From Kitasatospora humi (lineage in GTDB: Bacteria; Actinomycetota; Actinomycetes; Streptomycetales; Streptomycetaceae): a stretch of DNA of 64,000 nt. Shown piece after piece: positions 16,915 through 27,108 of the stretch. The stretch spans positions 186,001 to 250,000 of the forward strand of contig NZ_JAJJPA010000004.1 of NCBI RefSeq assembly GCF_020907985.1, in the 5' to 3' direction. A program made the translations under genes and the position numbers. Positions within the stretch are counted from its first letter, which is position 1. Each line of letters begins with the position of its first letter. The notes below the pieces were generated by a model, which worked only from the letters and a program-made list of their open reading frames with translations, was not told the origin of the DNA and did no database searches.

Positions 16915-17383
16915 ACTAGAGCCTTTCAAGGTTGCGCCCGCGTCCAGCCTGGACCACGGGGGTGTCTTGCCAAGAGCCGATGGTAGCGACCCGAAATGGG
17001 TGCTGGTTAGCCAGCCCGAGACCGGCCCCGGCCTGGGCTGCTTACCAGCGGTGATGCGGACGTGACGCGGCCGGTCCCGCGCCGGCGTGACGGGCGCAAC
17101 AGCTGACTGTCCGTCGCCCGGTCCGCGTCGTCCTCATGTCCGTCGTCCAGGGCCGTCGCCGGGTTCGAGCCGCCCCCGTACCCGCCACCGACCGACCGGT
17201 TCACCGCCCGCTCCCGACCCCGCTCCCGACCCGCCGCCGCGCCCGCCTGACGCCCCGTCGACCCCCCGTCAGCCCGTCATCCGCCCGATCACCCTTCCCC
17301 CGTCCCCGCCCCGCCCCCGTCCCCGCCCCCGTCACTCCGCCCCCGTCTCCCTGCCCCGTCCCCCTCCGTACGTCCCGTCCCCG
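16915..17383. other. Long gap with CCCCGTCCCC low-complexity sequence
   Basis: No convincing gene. From about 17150 to 17400 the plus strand is strongly C-rich, with many CCCGTCCCC-like runs; open frames here are Pro/Arg-rich products of composition. The promoter for ppm must lie near 16915-17000. Confidence 0.6.
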
Positions 17384-17521
17384 TCAGCCCGACCAGCCGT
17401 CCTCACCCTCCTGGCGGTCCTGGGCCAGCGACTCCTTCAGTCCGTCCAGCAGGAGGACGAAGTTCTCCAAGTCCCCGCTCTGCAGTCCTTCAGTCCCCGG
17501 CGTCCCACTCGTCTCACTCAT
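17384..17521 (-). CDS. Possible 45-residue acidic small protein
   Basis: The frame starts MSETSGTPGTEGLQSGDLEN and ends with EGEDGWSG. Its codon use has GC-rich third positions and the composition is unlike the C-rich sequence beside it. A TAGCGT box seven bases before the ATG fits a leaderless promoter; no Shine-Dalgarno is visible. No family recognised. It could equally be a chance frame. Confidence 0.35.
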   Translation of the reverse strand: MSETSGTPGTEGLQSGDLENFVLLLDGLKESLAQDRQEGEDGWSG

Positions 17522-17640
17522 ACCAGCGACGCTAGCCGCCACCGATCAACAACGGATAAGCGCAACGCCGGGCGGACCGATCACCCTTCGTAATCGACCT
17601 TTTCCTCCGGCCGCGATCCGCTAGGCTGTCGGATGCGTGA

Positions 17641-17713
17641 GCCCCAGTAGCTCAGGGGATAGAGCACAGCTCTCCTAAAGCTGGTGTCGCAGGTTCGAAT
17701 CCTGCCTGGGGCA
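17641..17713 (+). tRNA. tRNA-Arg (anticodon CCT)
   Basis: A complete 73-base cloverleaf. Acceptor GCCCCAG/CTGGGGC, anticodon stem CAGCT/AGCTG with loop CTCCTAA, anticodon CCT at 17674-17676, T-arm GGTTCGAATCC, discriminator A. The 3' CCA is not encoded. It reads AGG codons, which are rare in this GC-rich genome. Confidence 0.95.
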
Positions 17714-17721
17714 CGGCACGC

Positions 17722-17755
17722 GAGGCCCCCTCAGGCAGCCGCCTGAGGGGGCCTC
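17722..17755 (+). terminator. Terminator after tRNA-Arg
   Basis: GAGGCCCCCTCAGGC (17722-17736) pairs perfectly with 17741-17755 around a 4-base loop, directly after the tRNA gene. Confidence 0.8.
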
Positions 17756-17904
17756 AGCCGTTCCGGGGCGCGGTCGGCGTCCCGGGGCCGGGCACCGGGG
17801 TCCGCGGCCGGCCCGCGCACCGATGTGCGGCGGCGCGCGTAGGGTGGAAGTACTGGCCGGTTGTTCCTGGGCACCGTGGTGGTGCCGCGGAGAGGAGGCC
17901 TGCG

Positions 17905-19755
<1,851 letters not shown>

Positions 19756-19780
19756 CGCCCGGGTGCGGTGAACTCGGCTC

Positions 19781-19814
19781 GGGCGGCGCCCGGTCGGCGT
19801 GCCGGGCGCCGCCC
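19781..19814 (+). terminator. Terminator after dnaK
   Basis: GGGCGGCGCCCGG (19781-19793) pairs with CCGGGCGCCGCCC (19802-19814). Downstream, CCGCCCGGCGCGCTGGGCC occurs twice (near 19827 and 19868). Confidence 0.7.
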
Positions 19815-19917
19815 GGCGTACTGACCCGCCCGGCGCGCTGGGCCAGCCTGGCCGGTGCACCGGGTCCGCCCGGCGCGCTGGGCCTGGCTTGCGTACGGTC
19901 TGGTCGGCGCGCCGGAC

Positions 19918-20922
19918 CTAGTCCGTGTATTGTGCGGGCGGCGGCTGGACTTCGGGCCGGCCGGGCACGTAGGGCCTGATCCACTTGTTGTAACTCGTGG
20001 TCCAGTAGCCCTTGTTGCGGTAGTCCTCCAGGACCTGGTCGATCCAGGAGGCGAGGTCGCCCTCGCCGAGGGAGGTGGCGACGCCGTAGGGCTCGTCGGA
20101 GAGCTGGTCGCCGACCACGGTGGTCTGCGGATCCTGCGCGGCGAGGCCGTAGGCGATGGCGTCGTCGGTCAGGACGGCGTCCGCCTGGCCGAGTTGGAGT
20201 TTCACCAGGCAGTCCAGTTCCTGGGCGGCCGTGACCAGCGCGGCCGCGTGGTACTGCTGGCCGGACTTCGGCAGCTTCAGGTCCGCGCCCAGCAGCTGGG
20301 AGGCGGTGGAGTTGTCGGCCGTGCACACCCGCTTGCCGTTCATCGCGTCCGGCCCCTTCTCCCCGGGGTGCGCCTGGGAGCTGGGTATCAGCACCCGCTG
20401 TCCGGCCTCGAAGTAGACCGTGGACATGGCCACTTGGCCGCGCCGGTCGCAGTTGATCGTCATGGTGTGCACCACGAAGTCCACGTGCTGGTCCCCGGTG
20501 GCGTTGAGGCGCGGGATGCGCTGGTCGTCGTCGAGTGCAACCCAGTTGATCTTCGGGTTGCCGGGCAACGACTGCGCGATCGCGGTCGCGAGGTCGATGT
20601 CGAACCCCTGGGGCTTGCCGTCCGGCCCCAGGAAACCCCAGTGGTAGTCGTTCAGATCCACCCCGATGGTGACCGAGCCCTTCTGCTGGATCGCCTTGAT
20701 GGTTGCCCCGTCCGGGTTCTCGGCCGGCTTGAACGGGCTCGCCTTGCAGTGCGGGTCGGCGGGGTTCGCCGCCGTCTCGGCTCCGGCCGCGAGCGCCCGC
20801 CCGGGCGTCGCCACCGAGCCTGCGGTGGTGGCGGTCGGCGGGCTCGCCGGCCCGGCGGTCAGGACCGCCACCAGGACCGTTCCGGTGAGTGCCAGTACTC
20901 CGGTGGCCGTGTGCAGCCGCAT
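19918..20922 (-). CDS. Amino-acid ABC transporter solute-binding protein (SBP family 3)
   Basis: A 334-residue exported binding protein. A signal peptide (MRLHTATGVLALTGTVLVAVLTAGP) lacks a lipobox, followed by an SBP_bac_3 fold: IKAIQQKGSVTIGVDLNDYHWGF, then DIDLATAIAQSLPGN and CKASPFKPAENPDGAT before it. The DxxYPP-like early region and GFDIDLA motif resemble glutamate/glutamine binding proteins. ATG 20922 has GGGAGGG upstream. No permease or ATPase genes are adjacent, so it is an orphan or a sensor component. Confidence 0.8.
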   Translation of the reverse strand: MRLHTATGVLALTGTVLVAVLTAGPASPPTATTAGSVATPGRALAAGAETAANPADPHCKASPFKPAENPDGATIKAIQQKGSVTIGVDLNDYHWGFLGPDGKPQGFDIDLATAIAQSLPGNPKINWVALDDDQRIPRLNATGDQHVDFVVHTMTINCDRRGQVAMSTVYFEAGQRVLIPSSQAHPGEKGPDAMNGKRVCTADNSTASQLLGADLKLPKSGQQYHAAALVTAAQELDCLVKLQLGQADAVLTDDAIAYGLAAQDPQTTVVGDQLSDEPYGVATSLGEGDLASWIDQVLEDYRNKGYWTTSYNKWIRPYVPGRPEVQPPPAQYTD

Positions 20923-21112
20923 GGGTTGCCCTCCCGCATGTCGTCCCGACCCTCGCCAAGTATGGCGCGGAAGTGGAGATGTGACTCTGCGTCGGATCAT
21001 CTCGACAAGAACCCGTGGGCACTTGGTGAGCGCCGGCAGTCACAGGACGCCGTGCGCGGTGCGGACGGTTCCCAACGGCCGGTGGCGGCGGGAAGGCCCG
21101 GCAACCGCGCAA

Positions 21113-21160
21113 CCGGGCCGCTGCGCAACTGCGTAACTGCGCAACCGCGTAGCGGCCCGG
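21113..21160. other. Large hairpin with internal GCGCAACTGCGTAACTGCGCAAC direct repeats
   Basis: CCGGGCCGCT (21113-21122) pairs perfectly with AGCGGCCCGG (21151-21160). The 28-base loop repeats GCGCAACTGCGTAACTGC-like units. It lies in the 451-base gap between the binding protein and the lipoprotein genes, which otherwise shows no coding sequence. Confidence 0.6.
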
Positions 21161-21373
21161 CTGCCCGGCGGCCACGGGTGCGGCCCCGTGGTGGCGCCCG
21201 GCCGCCGGCGTTCCCGCCCGGCCGCGCCGGTGACGCACGGTGCTCCCCGAGACGGACTACGTCCTGTCGCAGGGTGGCGCCCGGCCACGTCTAATCGGAA
21301 ACCGAAGCTCCCGGCTGCGCGTGTCGGATGCGTGACGCCGGCCCGAACGACGGCAAGTCCGAAAGGATCACCG

Positions 21374-21979
21374 ATGCCCCGATCCCGGCGACACCCGCCC
21401 ACCCGTGCCGCGGCCATGACCGCGGCCGGCGCCCTGGCGGTCGGCGCCGCGCTCGGGCTGGGCGCGTGCAGTTCCTCGTCGAGCACCTCCTCGTCCCCCA
21501 GCCCGAGCGCACCGGTCACCGGGAGCTTCTCCGGGAGCGTGCCGTCGGCGCTGCAGTCCCGCGCCTCGGCGGGCCTGTCCTCCGCGTCCATCGCCTCGGC
21601 CTCCCTCACGGCCCGCGCGTCCGCGTTCGCCTCCTCCGCGAGCGCCGAGGTCACCCGGCAGCAGGCGGCGTACCAGAGTGCCCTGGCCAATGTGTCCGGC
21701 AGCGGCAACGCCGTCGGCGACGTCACCCTGACGGGCGTTCCGCTGGCCCAGGCGGGCGGCCTGAACGCCGTCATCGTCAACATCACCAACAGCACCGGCT
21801 CGGCCACCTCCTACGCCGTCCAGATCGACTGGAAGGACTCCGCCGGGAACGTCGTCGACTCCGACGTCGTCGGCGCCGAGAACCTCGCCGCCGGTGGCCA
21901 CGCCAGTCCCACGGCCTTCAGCCGGAAGGACGTCGGCACGGCCCTGACGCCGGTGGTGGCCAAGGCCCAGCGCTACTGA
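21374..21979 (+). CDS. Putative lipoprotein, FxLYD-like
   Basis: A 201-residue exported protein. A twin-Arg-free signal sequence ends in the lipobox LGAC, followed by a Ser-rich spacer (SSSSSTSSSPSPS), an Ala/Ser helix and a C-terminal beta domain: LNAVIVNITNSTGSATSYAV then DWKDSAGNVVDSDVV. That pattern resembles FxLYD-type domains found on surface lipoproteins. ATG at 21374 follows GAAAGGA. Function unknown; a free-standing gene. Confidence 0.75.
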   Translation: MPRSRRHPPTRAAAMTAAGALAVGAALGLGACSSSSSTSSSPSPSAPVTGSFSGSVPSALQSRASAGLSSASIASASLTARASAFASSASAEVTRQQAAYQSALANVSGSGNAVGDVTLTGVPLAQAGGLNAVIVNITNSTGSATSYAVQIDWKDSAGNVVDSDVVGAENLAAGGHASPTAFSRKDVGTALTPVVAKAQRY

Positions 21980-22013
21980 GCGCGCGGCGCGGCCGGCCGC
22001 CGGAGCGGCCCGG

Positions 22014-22100
22014 GCGGTGGCTCAGGGCGGGTGGCTCAGGGCGGGTGGCTCCGGCGAGGGGCTCAGGGCGGGTGGACCGGCGGGTGGCTCAGGGCGGTGG
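22014..22100. repeat. Tandem GGTGGCTCAGGGCGG-type repeats
   Basis: GGTGGCTCAGGGCGG recurs with small changes about five times between the lipoprotein stop and the next gene's end. The last copies overlap the 3' end of the convergent gene at 22089, encoding its Pro-rich C-terminus. Confidence 0.8.
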
Positions 22101-22874
22101 AGGTGCGGTGCGGCCCTTGCGGTGGTCGCCGCGCAGCACCAGGGCCGGCGCGGTGTCGTCGTAGGCGCCGCAGGCGGTGGCCGACCAGGGGGAGAGGTGC
22201 TGCGGCAGGGCGTAGTACGGCACCAGCACCCACCGGGTGCGGTGCCAGGCCCGCCGCACCGTCAGCAACGCCGGGAGCACGTCCGGCAGCTGGCCGGCCA
22301 GGATGGCCAACCGGCACTGCTCGCACCCCGGCCGGCGGTCCGCGGCGGCCTGCTGCGGGCTGACCCGGCGCCGCGCCTGCTTCTTGGTGCCCTTCGGTTT
22401 GCGGACCACCGCGGGCCCGTGCAACGGGTTGTAGAAGCAGCGGGGCTGGGCCGCCGCCGTCGGCCGCCGCAGCGCCAAGCGCTCGTGCGCGGCGGCCAGC
22501 CGCTCCACCGCGCGCTCGGCCAGCACCACGGCGGCGGCCAGGTCGGGCAGGTCGGCATCGTCGTCGTCCAGCAGCTTCCCGGCCGCCTGGTAGGCCTCCA
22601 CGGCCCAGAGGTACGCGGCCCCGGCGGGGCCGGTGGCCAGCTCCGCGGGGAAGTCCGGCTCGGCGGCCCGCATGACGTCGCCGACCAGGGCCACCCGCTC
22701 GGCGGCGAAGCCGCGCAGCCGCTCGCGCAGGACACGCCACTCCTGCAGCACCGCCTCCTGCTGCTCCCGGGTCATCCGTCGGCGCCCGCCGTCGCCCCGA
22801 CCGCGGGCCGACCCGGCCGCCGGGCCCGGCTCCCGGCTGCCCAGCAGCCGCAGGAACCACCAGTGCCGGAACAT
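22089..22874 (-). CDS. Hypothetical protein with Cys-rich C-terminal half
   Basis: A 261-residue protein conserved in type among actinobacteria but not recognised by function. Residues about 35-140 are helical and Ala/Glu-rich. Around residue 150 is RCFYNPLHGPA and further on CEQCRLAI, a possible Cys/His metal site, then TRWVLVPYYALPQHLSPW. GGAGGGGG precedes the ATG. It lies 21 bases downstream of the nitrilase gene, so the two are probably co-transcribed. Confidence 0.65.
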   Translation of the reverse strand: MFRHWWFLRLLGSREPGPAAGSARGRGDGGRRRMTREQQEAVLQEWRVLRERLRGFAAERVALVGDVMRAAEPDFPAELATGPAGAAYLWAVEAYQAAGKLLDDDDADLPDLAAAVVLAERAVERLAAAHERLALRRPTAAAQPRCFYNPLHGPAVVRKPKGTKKQARRRVSPQQAAADRRPGCEQCRLAILAGQLPDVLPALLTVRRAWHRTRWVLVPYYALPQHLSPWSATACGAYDDTAPALVLRGDHRKGRTAPPPP

Positions 22875-22895
22875 CCCAGCCCCCTCCTCGGTCCG

Positions 22896-23756
22896 TCAGG
22901 CCACGGTGACCCGGGTGCGCGGGCGGTCGGCGATGGCGGCGTCGCGGTCGGCGATGTCGGCCAGCATCGTCAGCTCGGCCCGGACCTCGCGCAGCACCAC
23001 CGGGTCGAGCTCCGCGACCGCCAGCCCGGCCGTGGTCTCGCCCGCGTCGGCCAGCAGGTGCCCGTCCGGCCCCCAGACCGCGCTGCCGCCGCAGGTCTCG
23101 AAGCTACCGGTGGCGCCGATGTGGTTGGCCAGCAGCACGTAGCAGGTGTTGTCCAGGGCCCGGGCCGGGAACCAGACGGCCCGCTGGGTGCGCCCGCCGC
23201 CGGTGCTGAACAGGGCACCCACGAGGTAGGCGTGGCAGCCGTCCAGCGCGGCGGCGCGGGCGTGCTCGGGGAAGCCGGAGTCGTAGCAGATGCCCAGGCC
23301 GAGCCGCCAGCCGTCCAGCTCCACGGTGCAGCCGGCCTCGCCGGCGGCGAAGATCTTGGGCTCAACGCCGAACTGGTGCTGCTTGTCGTAGCGCGTGACC
23401 AGCGCGCCGTCCGGGCCGAAGACCAGCGCCGAGATCCGCAGCACGCCGACCGCGTCCCGGGTGGCGGCGCCCACCACGGCGGCGGTGCCGGTGGTCCGGC
23501 AGGCCTCGGTGATCGGGGCGAGCCGGGGATCGTCCTCGGTCACCGCGTGGCGCAGCGGGTCGGCGTCGATCAGCTCCGGCTCGTAGCCGGTGAGGAACTT
23601 CTCGGCGAACACCACCAGGCGGACGCCGTCGGCGGCGGCCTGTTCGATCAGCGCGGCGGCCCGGGCCGCGTTGGCCTCGACGTCGCCGGCGGTGACGAGG
23701 GACTGGGCAGCGGCGATCCGCAGCGGGGTGGCGGGGAAGGACTGATCAGCTGTCAT
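22896..23756 (-). CDS. Carbon-nitrogen hydrolase (nitrilase superfamily)
   Basis: A 286-residue amidase/nitrilase-fold enzyme. The catalytic triad is visible: Glu52 (FAEKFLTG), Lys125 (YDKQHQFG) and Cys157 (GICYDSGFPE). It hydrolyses a non-peptide C-N bond; the substrate is not predictable, though aliphatic amidase or omega-amidase-like activity is common. A TAGGCT box eight bases before the ATG suggests a leaderless mRNA. Upstream of the Cys-rich hypothetical gene. Confidence 0.88.
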   Translation of the reverse strand: MTADQSFPATPLRIAAAQSLVTAGDVEANAARAAALIEQAAADGVRLVVFAEKFLTGYEPELIDADPLRHAVTEDDPRLAPITEACRTTGTAAVVGAATRDAVGVLRISALVFGPDGALVTRYDKQHQFGVEPKIFAAGEAGCTVELDGWRLGLGICYDSGFPEHARAAALDGCHAYLVGALFSTGGGRTQRAVWFPARALDNTCYVLLANHIGATGSFETCGGSAVWGPDGHLLADAGETTAGLAVAELDPVVLREVRAELTMLADIADRDAAIADRPRTRVTVA

Positions 23757-23905
23757 GTGCGATCAGCCTAGCCCCGTGCCGACCAGCGGTGACACTGCCC
23801 CAGGGGCCGTGGGGCCGCCTCAGCGCTCCCGCCGCGGGTCGCAGTGCTCCCGCCGCGGGTCGCAGCGCTCCTGTCCGCCGCCCGCGGAGCAGTGAGGCCT
23901 CGGAC

Positions 23906-24170
23906 TCACCCGGACGGCGTGACCGGCGACCACATGCCGAGCCACTGCTCGGCGCCCCAGGCCTCGTACCGCTCCACCTCAGTGAACCCCAGCTTCGCCG
24001 CGAGACGCATCGAGCCGCCGTTGGCGCTCTGGGTGGCGAGCAGCACCGGCTCGCCGGGAAGCGCGCCGGCGAGCCAGCCGAGTGCCGCCGCGCACGCCTC
24101 GGTGGCGTACCCGAACCCCCACGCCCGCGGCAGGAACAGGTAGCCGAGGTTGGCCTTCCCCGCGGCAGCC
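23906..24170 (-). pseudogene. Truncated GNAT acetyltransferase (C-terminal part)
   Basis: The minus strand encodes NLGYLFLPRAWGFGYATEA and GEPVLLATQSANGGSMRLA, the acetyl-CoA-binding and C-terminal motifs of RimJ/RimL-like acetyltransferases, ending with LGFTEVERYEAWG and a normal stop. The N-terminal half (about 80 residues) and any start codon are missing; upstream sequence is a tandem repeat. A deletion next to murJ is the likely cause. Confidence 0.75.
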
Positions 24171-24215
24171 GGGCGATGGTTCCCCGCTGCCCTCCCGCAC
24201 CCAGCCTCGCCGCCT

Positions 24216-24274
24216 GCCGCTCGCTGTCCGCCGATCGCCGCCCGCCGCTCGCTGTCCGCCGATCGCCGCCCGCC
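24216..24274. repeat. Two tandem copies of a 28-bp unit
   Basis: The unit begins GCCGCTCGCTGTCCGCCGAT; copies start at 24216 and 24244, plus a partial third. It abuts the murJ stop codon and the broken acetyltransferase, marking the deletion junction. Confidence 0.8.
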
Positions 24275-24276
24275 GT

Positions 24277-26712
24277 CTAGCGCCGGCGACGCCGTCCCGC
24301 GCCCGCCACCGCGGGCTCGGGCTCCACCGGGAACGGCAGCCGCAGCTTGCGGGCCAGCGGCGCCACCGTGCTGCCGACCCCGAACGGGCGGGCCAGCAGG
24401 AAGAGCGAGGCCAGCACGGCCATCGAGCCGACACCCAGCCCGATCCCGTTGCCCAGCGTCGACATCACCACGGACCCGCCGCCACCGAGCATCCCGGTGA
24501 CCGCATCGGCCAGGAAGTGGCCGACCAGCGCACCCGGCAGGCACGCCAGCACCAGGCCCAGGTGCAGCCCGAAGACCCGCCGCCCGTCCAGCCCGCTGCG
24601 CATCTGGCCCCGCACCGCCGCCCGGAGCACCTCCGCGCGGTGCTCCGGGTCCTCGGGGGCACTGGGCAGCTTGCGCAGGCGCTTGGCGAGGGCGAGGCCG
24701 GTCACCGTCATGTTGATGATGCACGCGATGCTCTGGGCGCCGGCCATGCCGACGATGATCCAGCGCGGGCTGAAGACCTCGAACGCCAGGAACGAGAAGA
24801 GCAGGTTGGAGCTCGAGGAGACGACGGTCAACCAGAACGGGGTCCGCGCGTCGCCCATCGCGTAGAAGCCGCGGGCCAGCGCGTACTGGGTGCAGAAGAA
24901 CGGGATGCCGATGGCGAAGACGAGCAGCGCCTCCGAGATCACCGCCATCAACGTGGCGTCCTTGTGGCCGTAGCCGTAGGCGAGGTGCGTGATCTGGCCG
25001 GAGAAGGCGACGAAGAGCACCGTGGCCGCGATGATCATGGCGGCCGAATTGCGCAGCACCCGCGCCAGGTCAGAGCCGATCTTCTGCAGGTTGCCCTCGG
25101 TGGCGGCCCGCGACATCTGCGGCAGGATCGCCGTCACCATCGAGATGGTGATCACGCCCTGCGGCACGTAGAAGAGCGTGCTGGCGTAGGTGTAGGGAGC
25201 GTTGCCGACGCTCCTGAGCCCTATCTTCGAAGCCATCTGATCCACGCTGGTGGTCAGTGCGGTGATCTCGGTGAACGCCACCTGGGTGACCACCACCATC
25301 AGCACCGCCCAGGTTGCGGCACGCACGGGTGCGCCCAGACCCGCTCCCCGCCAGTCGAAACGTGGGGTCCAGCGGAACTTGGCGGCCTTCAGCGAGGGGA
25401 GCAGGCCGAGCGCCTGGATGGCCACGCCCAGTGCGGTGCCGACGCCCAGCAGCATGGTCTGCCCGCTGGTGACCTTGCCGATGCTCTGGGACTGACCGCC
25501 AATGACGATGTAGAGGCCGAAGACCGCGATCGCCACCACGTTGTTGAGGATCGGCGTCCACATCATGGCCGCGAACCTGTTGCGGGCCGTGAGCACCTGG
25601 CCGAGCAGGGTGAAGAGTCCGTAGAAGAAGATCTCGGTCAGGCAGTAGCGGGCCATGGTGATGGTCCAGGCCCGATCCGTTCCGTGCCAGTCCGGGGCGT
25701 AGATGCTGACCAGCCAGGGCGCGATGAGCACGGCGACCACGGTGAGCACGCCCAGCGCGACCGTGCACAGGGTGAGCAAGCGGTCGGTGTAGGCGACACC
25801 GCCATCGGGGTCGTGTTTGGCGGCCCGCACCAGCTCCGGAACGAAGATCGAAGCGAGTACACCGCCGATCAGCATCTGGAAGACGACGTTGGGCAGCGTG
25901 TTGGCCACGTTGAAGGCACTGCCGAGCTGGTCACCGCCGAGCGCGGCGACCAGCACGGCGCTGCGCACGAAGCCGAGGCCGCGCGACGCCAGCGTGCCGA
26001 CCGCCATGACCAGACTGTTGCGGTTGTTCGTCGCCTCCTCGGACGGCGCCGGCTCGGCCGCCGGCTCGGCGTCCTCCCGCTGCCTGGGCAGGCCCGGGGC
26101 GGCCGGCGGAGCCGGGTACGCGTCCTGGGCCGTGATGGTGCGCAGCGTCATGGTCGGCGGATCGTTGAAGGTGTGCGGCAGTCCGTAGTCGGCGGGCAGC
26201 TGGTACGGCTCGGAGACGTGGTACTCCTGCGGATGCTGCGGCCCCGGGTACGGCTGGTACTGCGGGTACTGCTGCGGCTGCTGAGGTCCCTGTTGCGGGT
26301 GGTGCTGCGCCTGCTGCGGCCACTGCTGCTGGTAGGCGGCGTTCGGGTCCTGGTACGGATCGCCGTACTGCTCCGGGGCCGCCTGGTACTGCGGGTACGC
26401 CTCCTGCGGCGCCGGGTACCCGTAGTCCGGCTGCTGATAGCCGGGGAGCTGCTGCGGTGGCTGGTCGTAACCCGCCTGCTGCTGGTGACCCGCCTGCTGC
26501 TCGTAACCCGCCTGCTGTCCGTAGCCCGGCGGCTGCTCGTAGCCCTGCTCGCCGTAGCCCGGCTGCTGCTGCTCGTAGCCGTACGGGAAGGACTGGCCCT
26601 GCTGCCCCGGCTGGCCCTGCGCAGGCATCGCCGGCTGCGGCTGCTGGGCCGCCCCGTACGACTCGGGCTGACCGTACGAACCGTACGGCTCGCCTGCCGT
26701 GTGCGTGGTCAT
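24277..26712 (-). CDS. murJ: Lipid II flippase MurJ (MviN) with long Gln/Tyr-rich N-terminus
   Basis: An 811-residue membrane protein. Residues 1-230 are a disordered cytoplasmic region of Tyr-Gln-Pro-Gly repeats (PGYGQQAGYEQQAG and similar). The MOP-superfamily core follows, with about 14 membrane segments: NSLVMAVGTLASRGLGFVRSA, AFNVANTLPNVVFQMLIGG and FVPELVRAA are MurJ landmarks. MurJ moves lipid-linked peptidoglycan precursor to the outer face. The end is basic (AGRRRRR). The N-terminal extension is common in streptomycetes but is absent from most bacterial MurJ. It probably contributes to protein contacts. Confidence 0.9.
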   Translation of the reverse strand: MTTHTAGEPYGSYGQPESYGAAQQPQPAMPAQGQPGQQGQSFPYGYEQQQPGYGEQGYEQPPGYGQQAGYEQQAGHQQQAGYDQPPQQLPGYQQPDYGYPAPQEAYPQYQAAPEQYGDPYQDPNAAYQQQWPQQAQHHPQQGPQQPQQYPQYQPYPGPQHPQEYHVSEPYQLPADYGLPHTFNDPPTMTLRTITAQDAYPAPPAAPGLPRQREDAEPAAEPAPSEEATNNRNSLVMAVGTLASRGLGFVRSAVLVAALGGDQLGSAFNVANTLPNVVFQMLIGGVLASIFVPELVRAAKHDPDGGVAYTDRLLTLCTVALGVLTVVAVLIAPWLVSIYAPDWHGTDRAWTITMARYCLTEIFFYGLFTLLGQVLTARNRFAAMMWTPILNNVVAIAVFGLYIVIGGQSQSIGKVTSGQTMLLGVGTALGVAIQALGLLPSLKAAKFRWTPRFDWRGAGLGAPVRAATWAVLMVVVTQVAFTEITALTTSVDQMASKIGLRSVGNAPYTYASTLFYVPQGVITISMVTAILPQMSRAATEGNLQKIGSDLARVLRNSAAMIIAATVLFVAFSGQITHLAYGYGHKDATLMAVISEALLVFAIGIPFFCTQYALARGFYAMGDARTPFWLTVVSSSSNLLFSFLAFEVFSPRWIIVGMAGAQSIACIINMTVTGLALAKRLRKLPSAPEDPEHRAEVLRAAVRGQMRSGLDGRRVFGLHLGLVLACLPGALVGHFLADAVTGMLGGGGSVVMSTLGNGIGLGVGSMAVLASLFLLARPFGVGSTVAPLARKLRLPFPVEPEPAVAGAGRRRRR

Positions 26713-26978
26713 CGGACTCCATAGCTCGGTTGCCTGGGCAGGTGCTGCTGCGGGGTGCCGCAGTGCAGTGCTCGGTTCCCCGAGCCGGGCATAGGTACAC
26801 CCAGCCGAAGCAGTCTGCCCTACCCGGGCACCTCATGGGGAACCGAGTGCCTTGTGGCAGGGGTCTCGGGGACGCGATCCGGACGTTTCCGCAGGCGGCA
26901 AGCGGCTCAGCGCTTACGGCGAATTGGGCGGTTTTGCTTGGTCTTTGTGGTGTTTTGTCCAGATTTCCATCACCCAAG

Positions 26979-26999
26979 AATTGATCATGGTCATCAATT
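26979..26999. promoter_or_regulatory. AT-rich inverted repeat upstream of murJ
   Basis: AATTGAT (26979-26985) and ATCAATT (26993-26999) are perfect 7-base arms around a 7-base centre. It lies in an unusually AT-rich pocket 270 bases upstream of murJ, inside the 396-base gap to the PAP2 gene. A regulator binding site is inferred. Nothing else recognised in 26713-27108. Confidence 0.4.
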
Positions 27000-27108
27000 C
27001 GAGTGACCGTACCCCGACTGTCGGTGCGCACGGAGCGCGAGTGTGAGCTATCTCACTGATCGTCAGCTGTCCGGTGGCGGCCCGGGTGAGGGCGACAACT
27101 GTCCGGCT

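Noticed and set aside
17087..17593. Pro/Arg-rich plus-strand frames upstream of tRNA-Arg
   Set aside because: They come from the CCCCGTCCCC tract; no ribosome site, no family, biased composition only.
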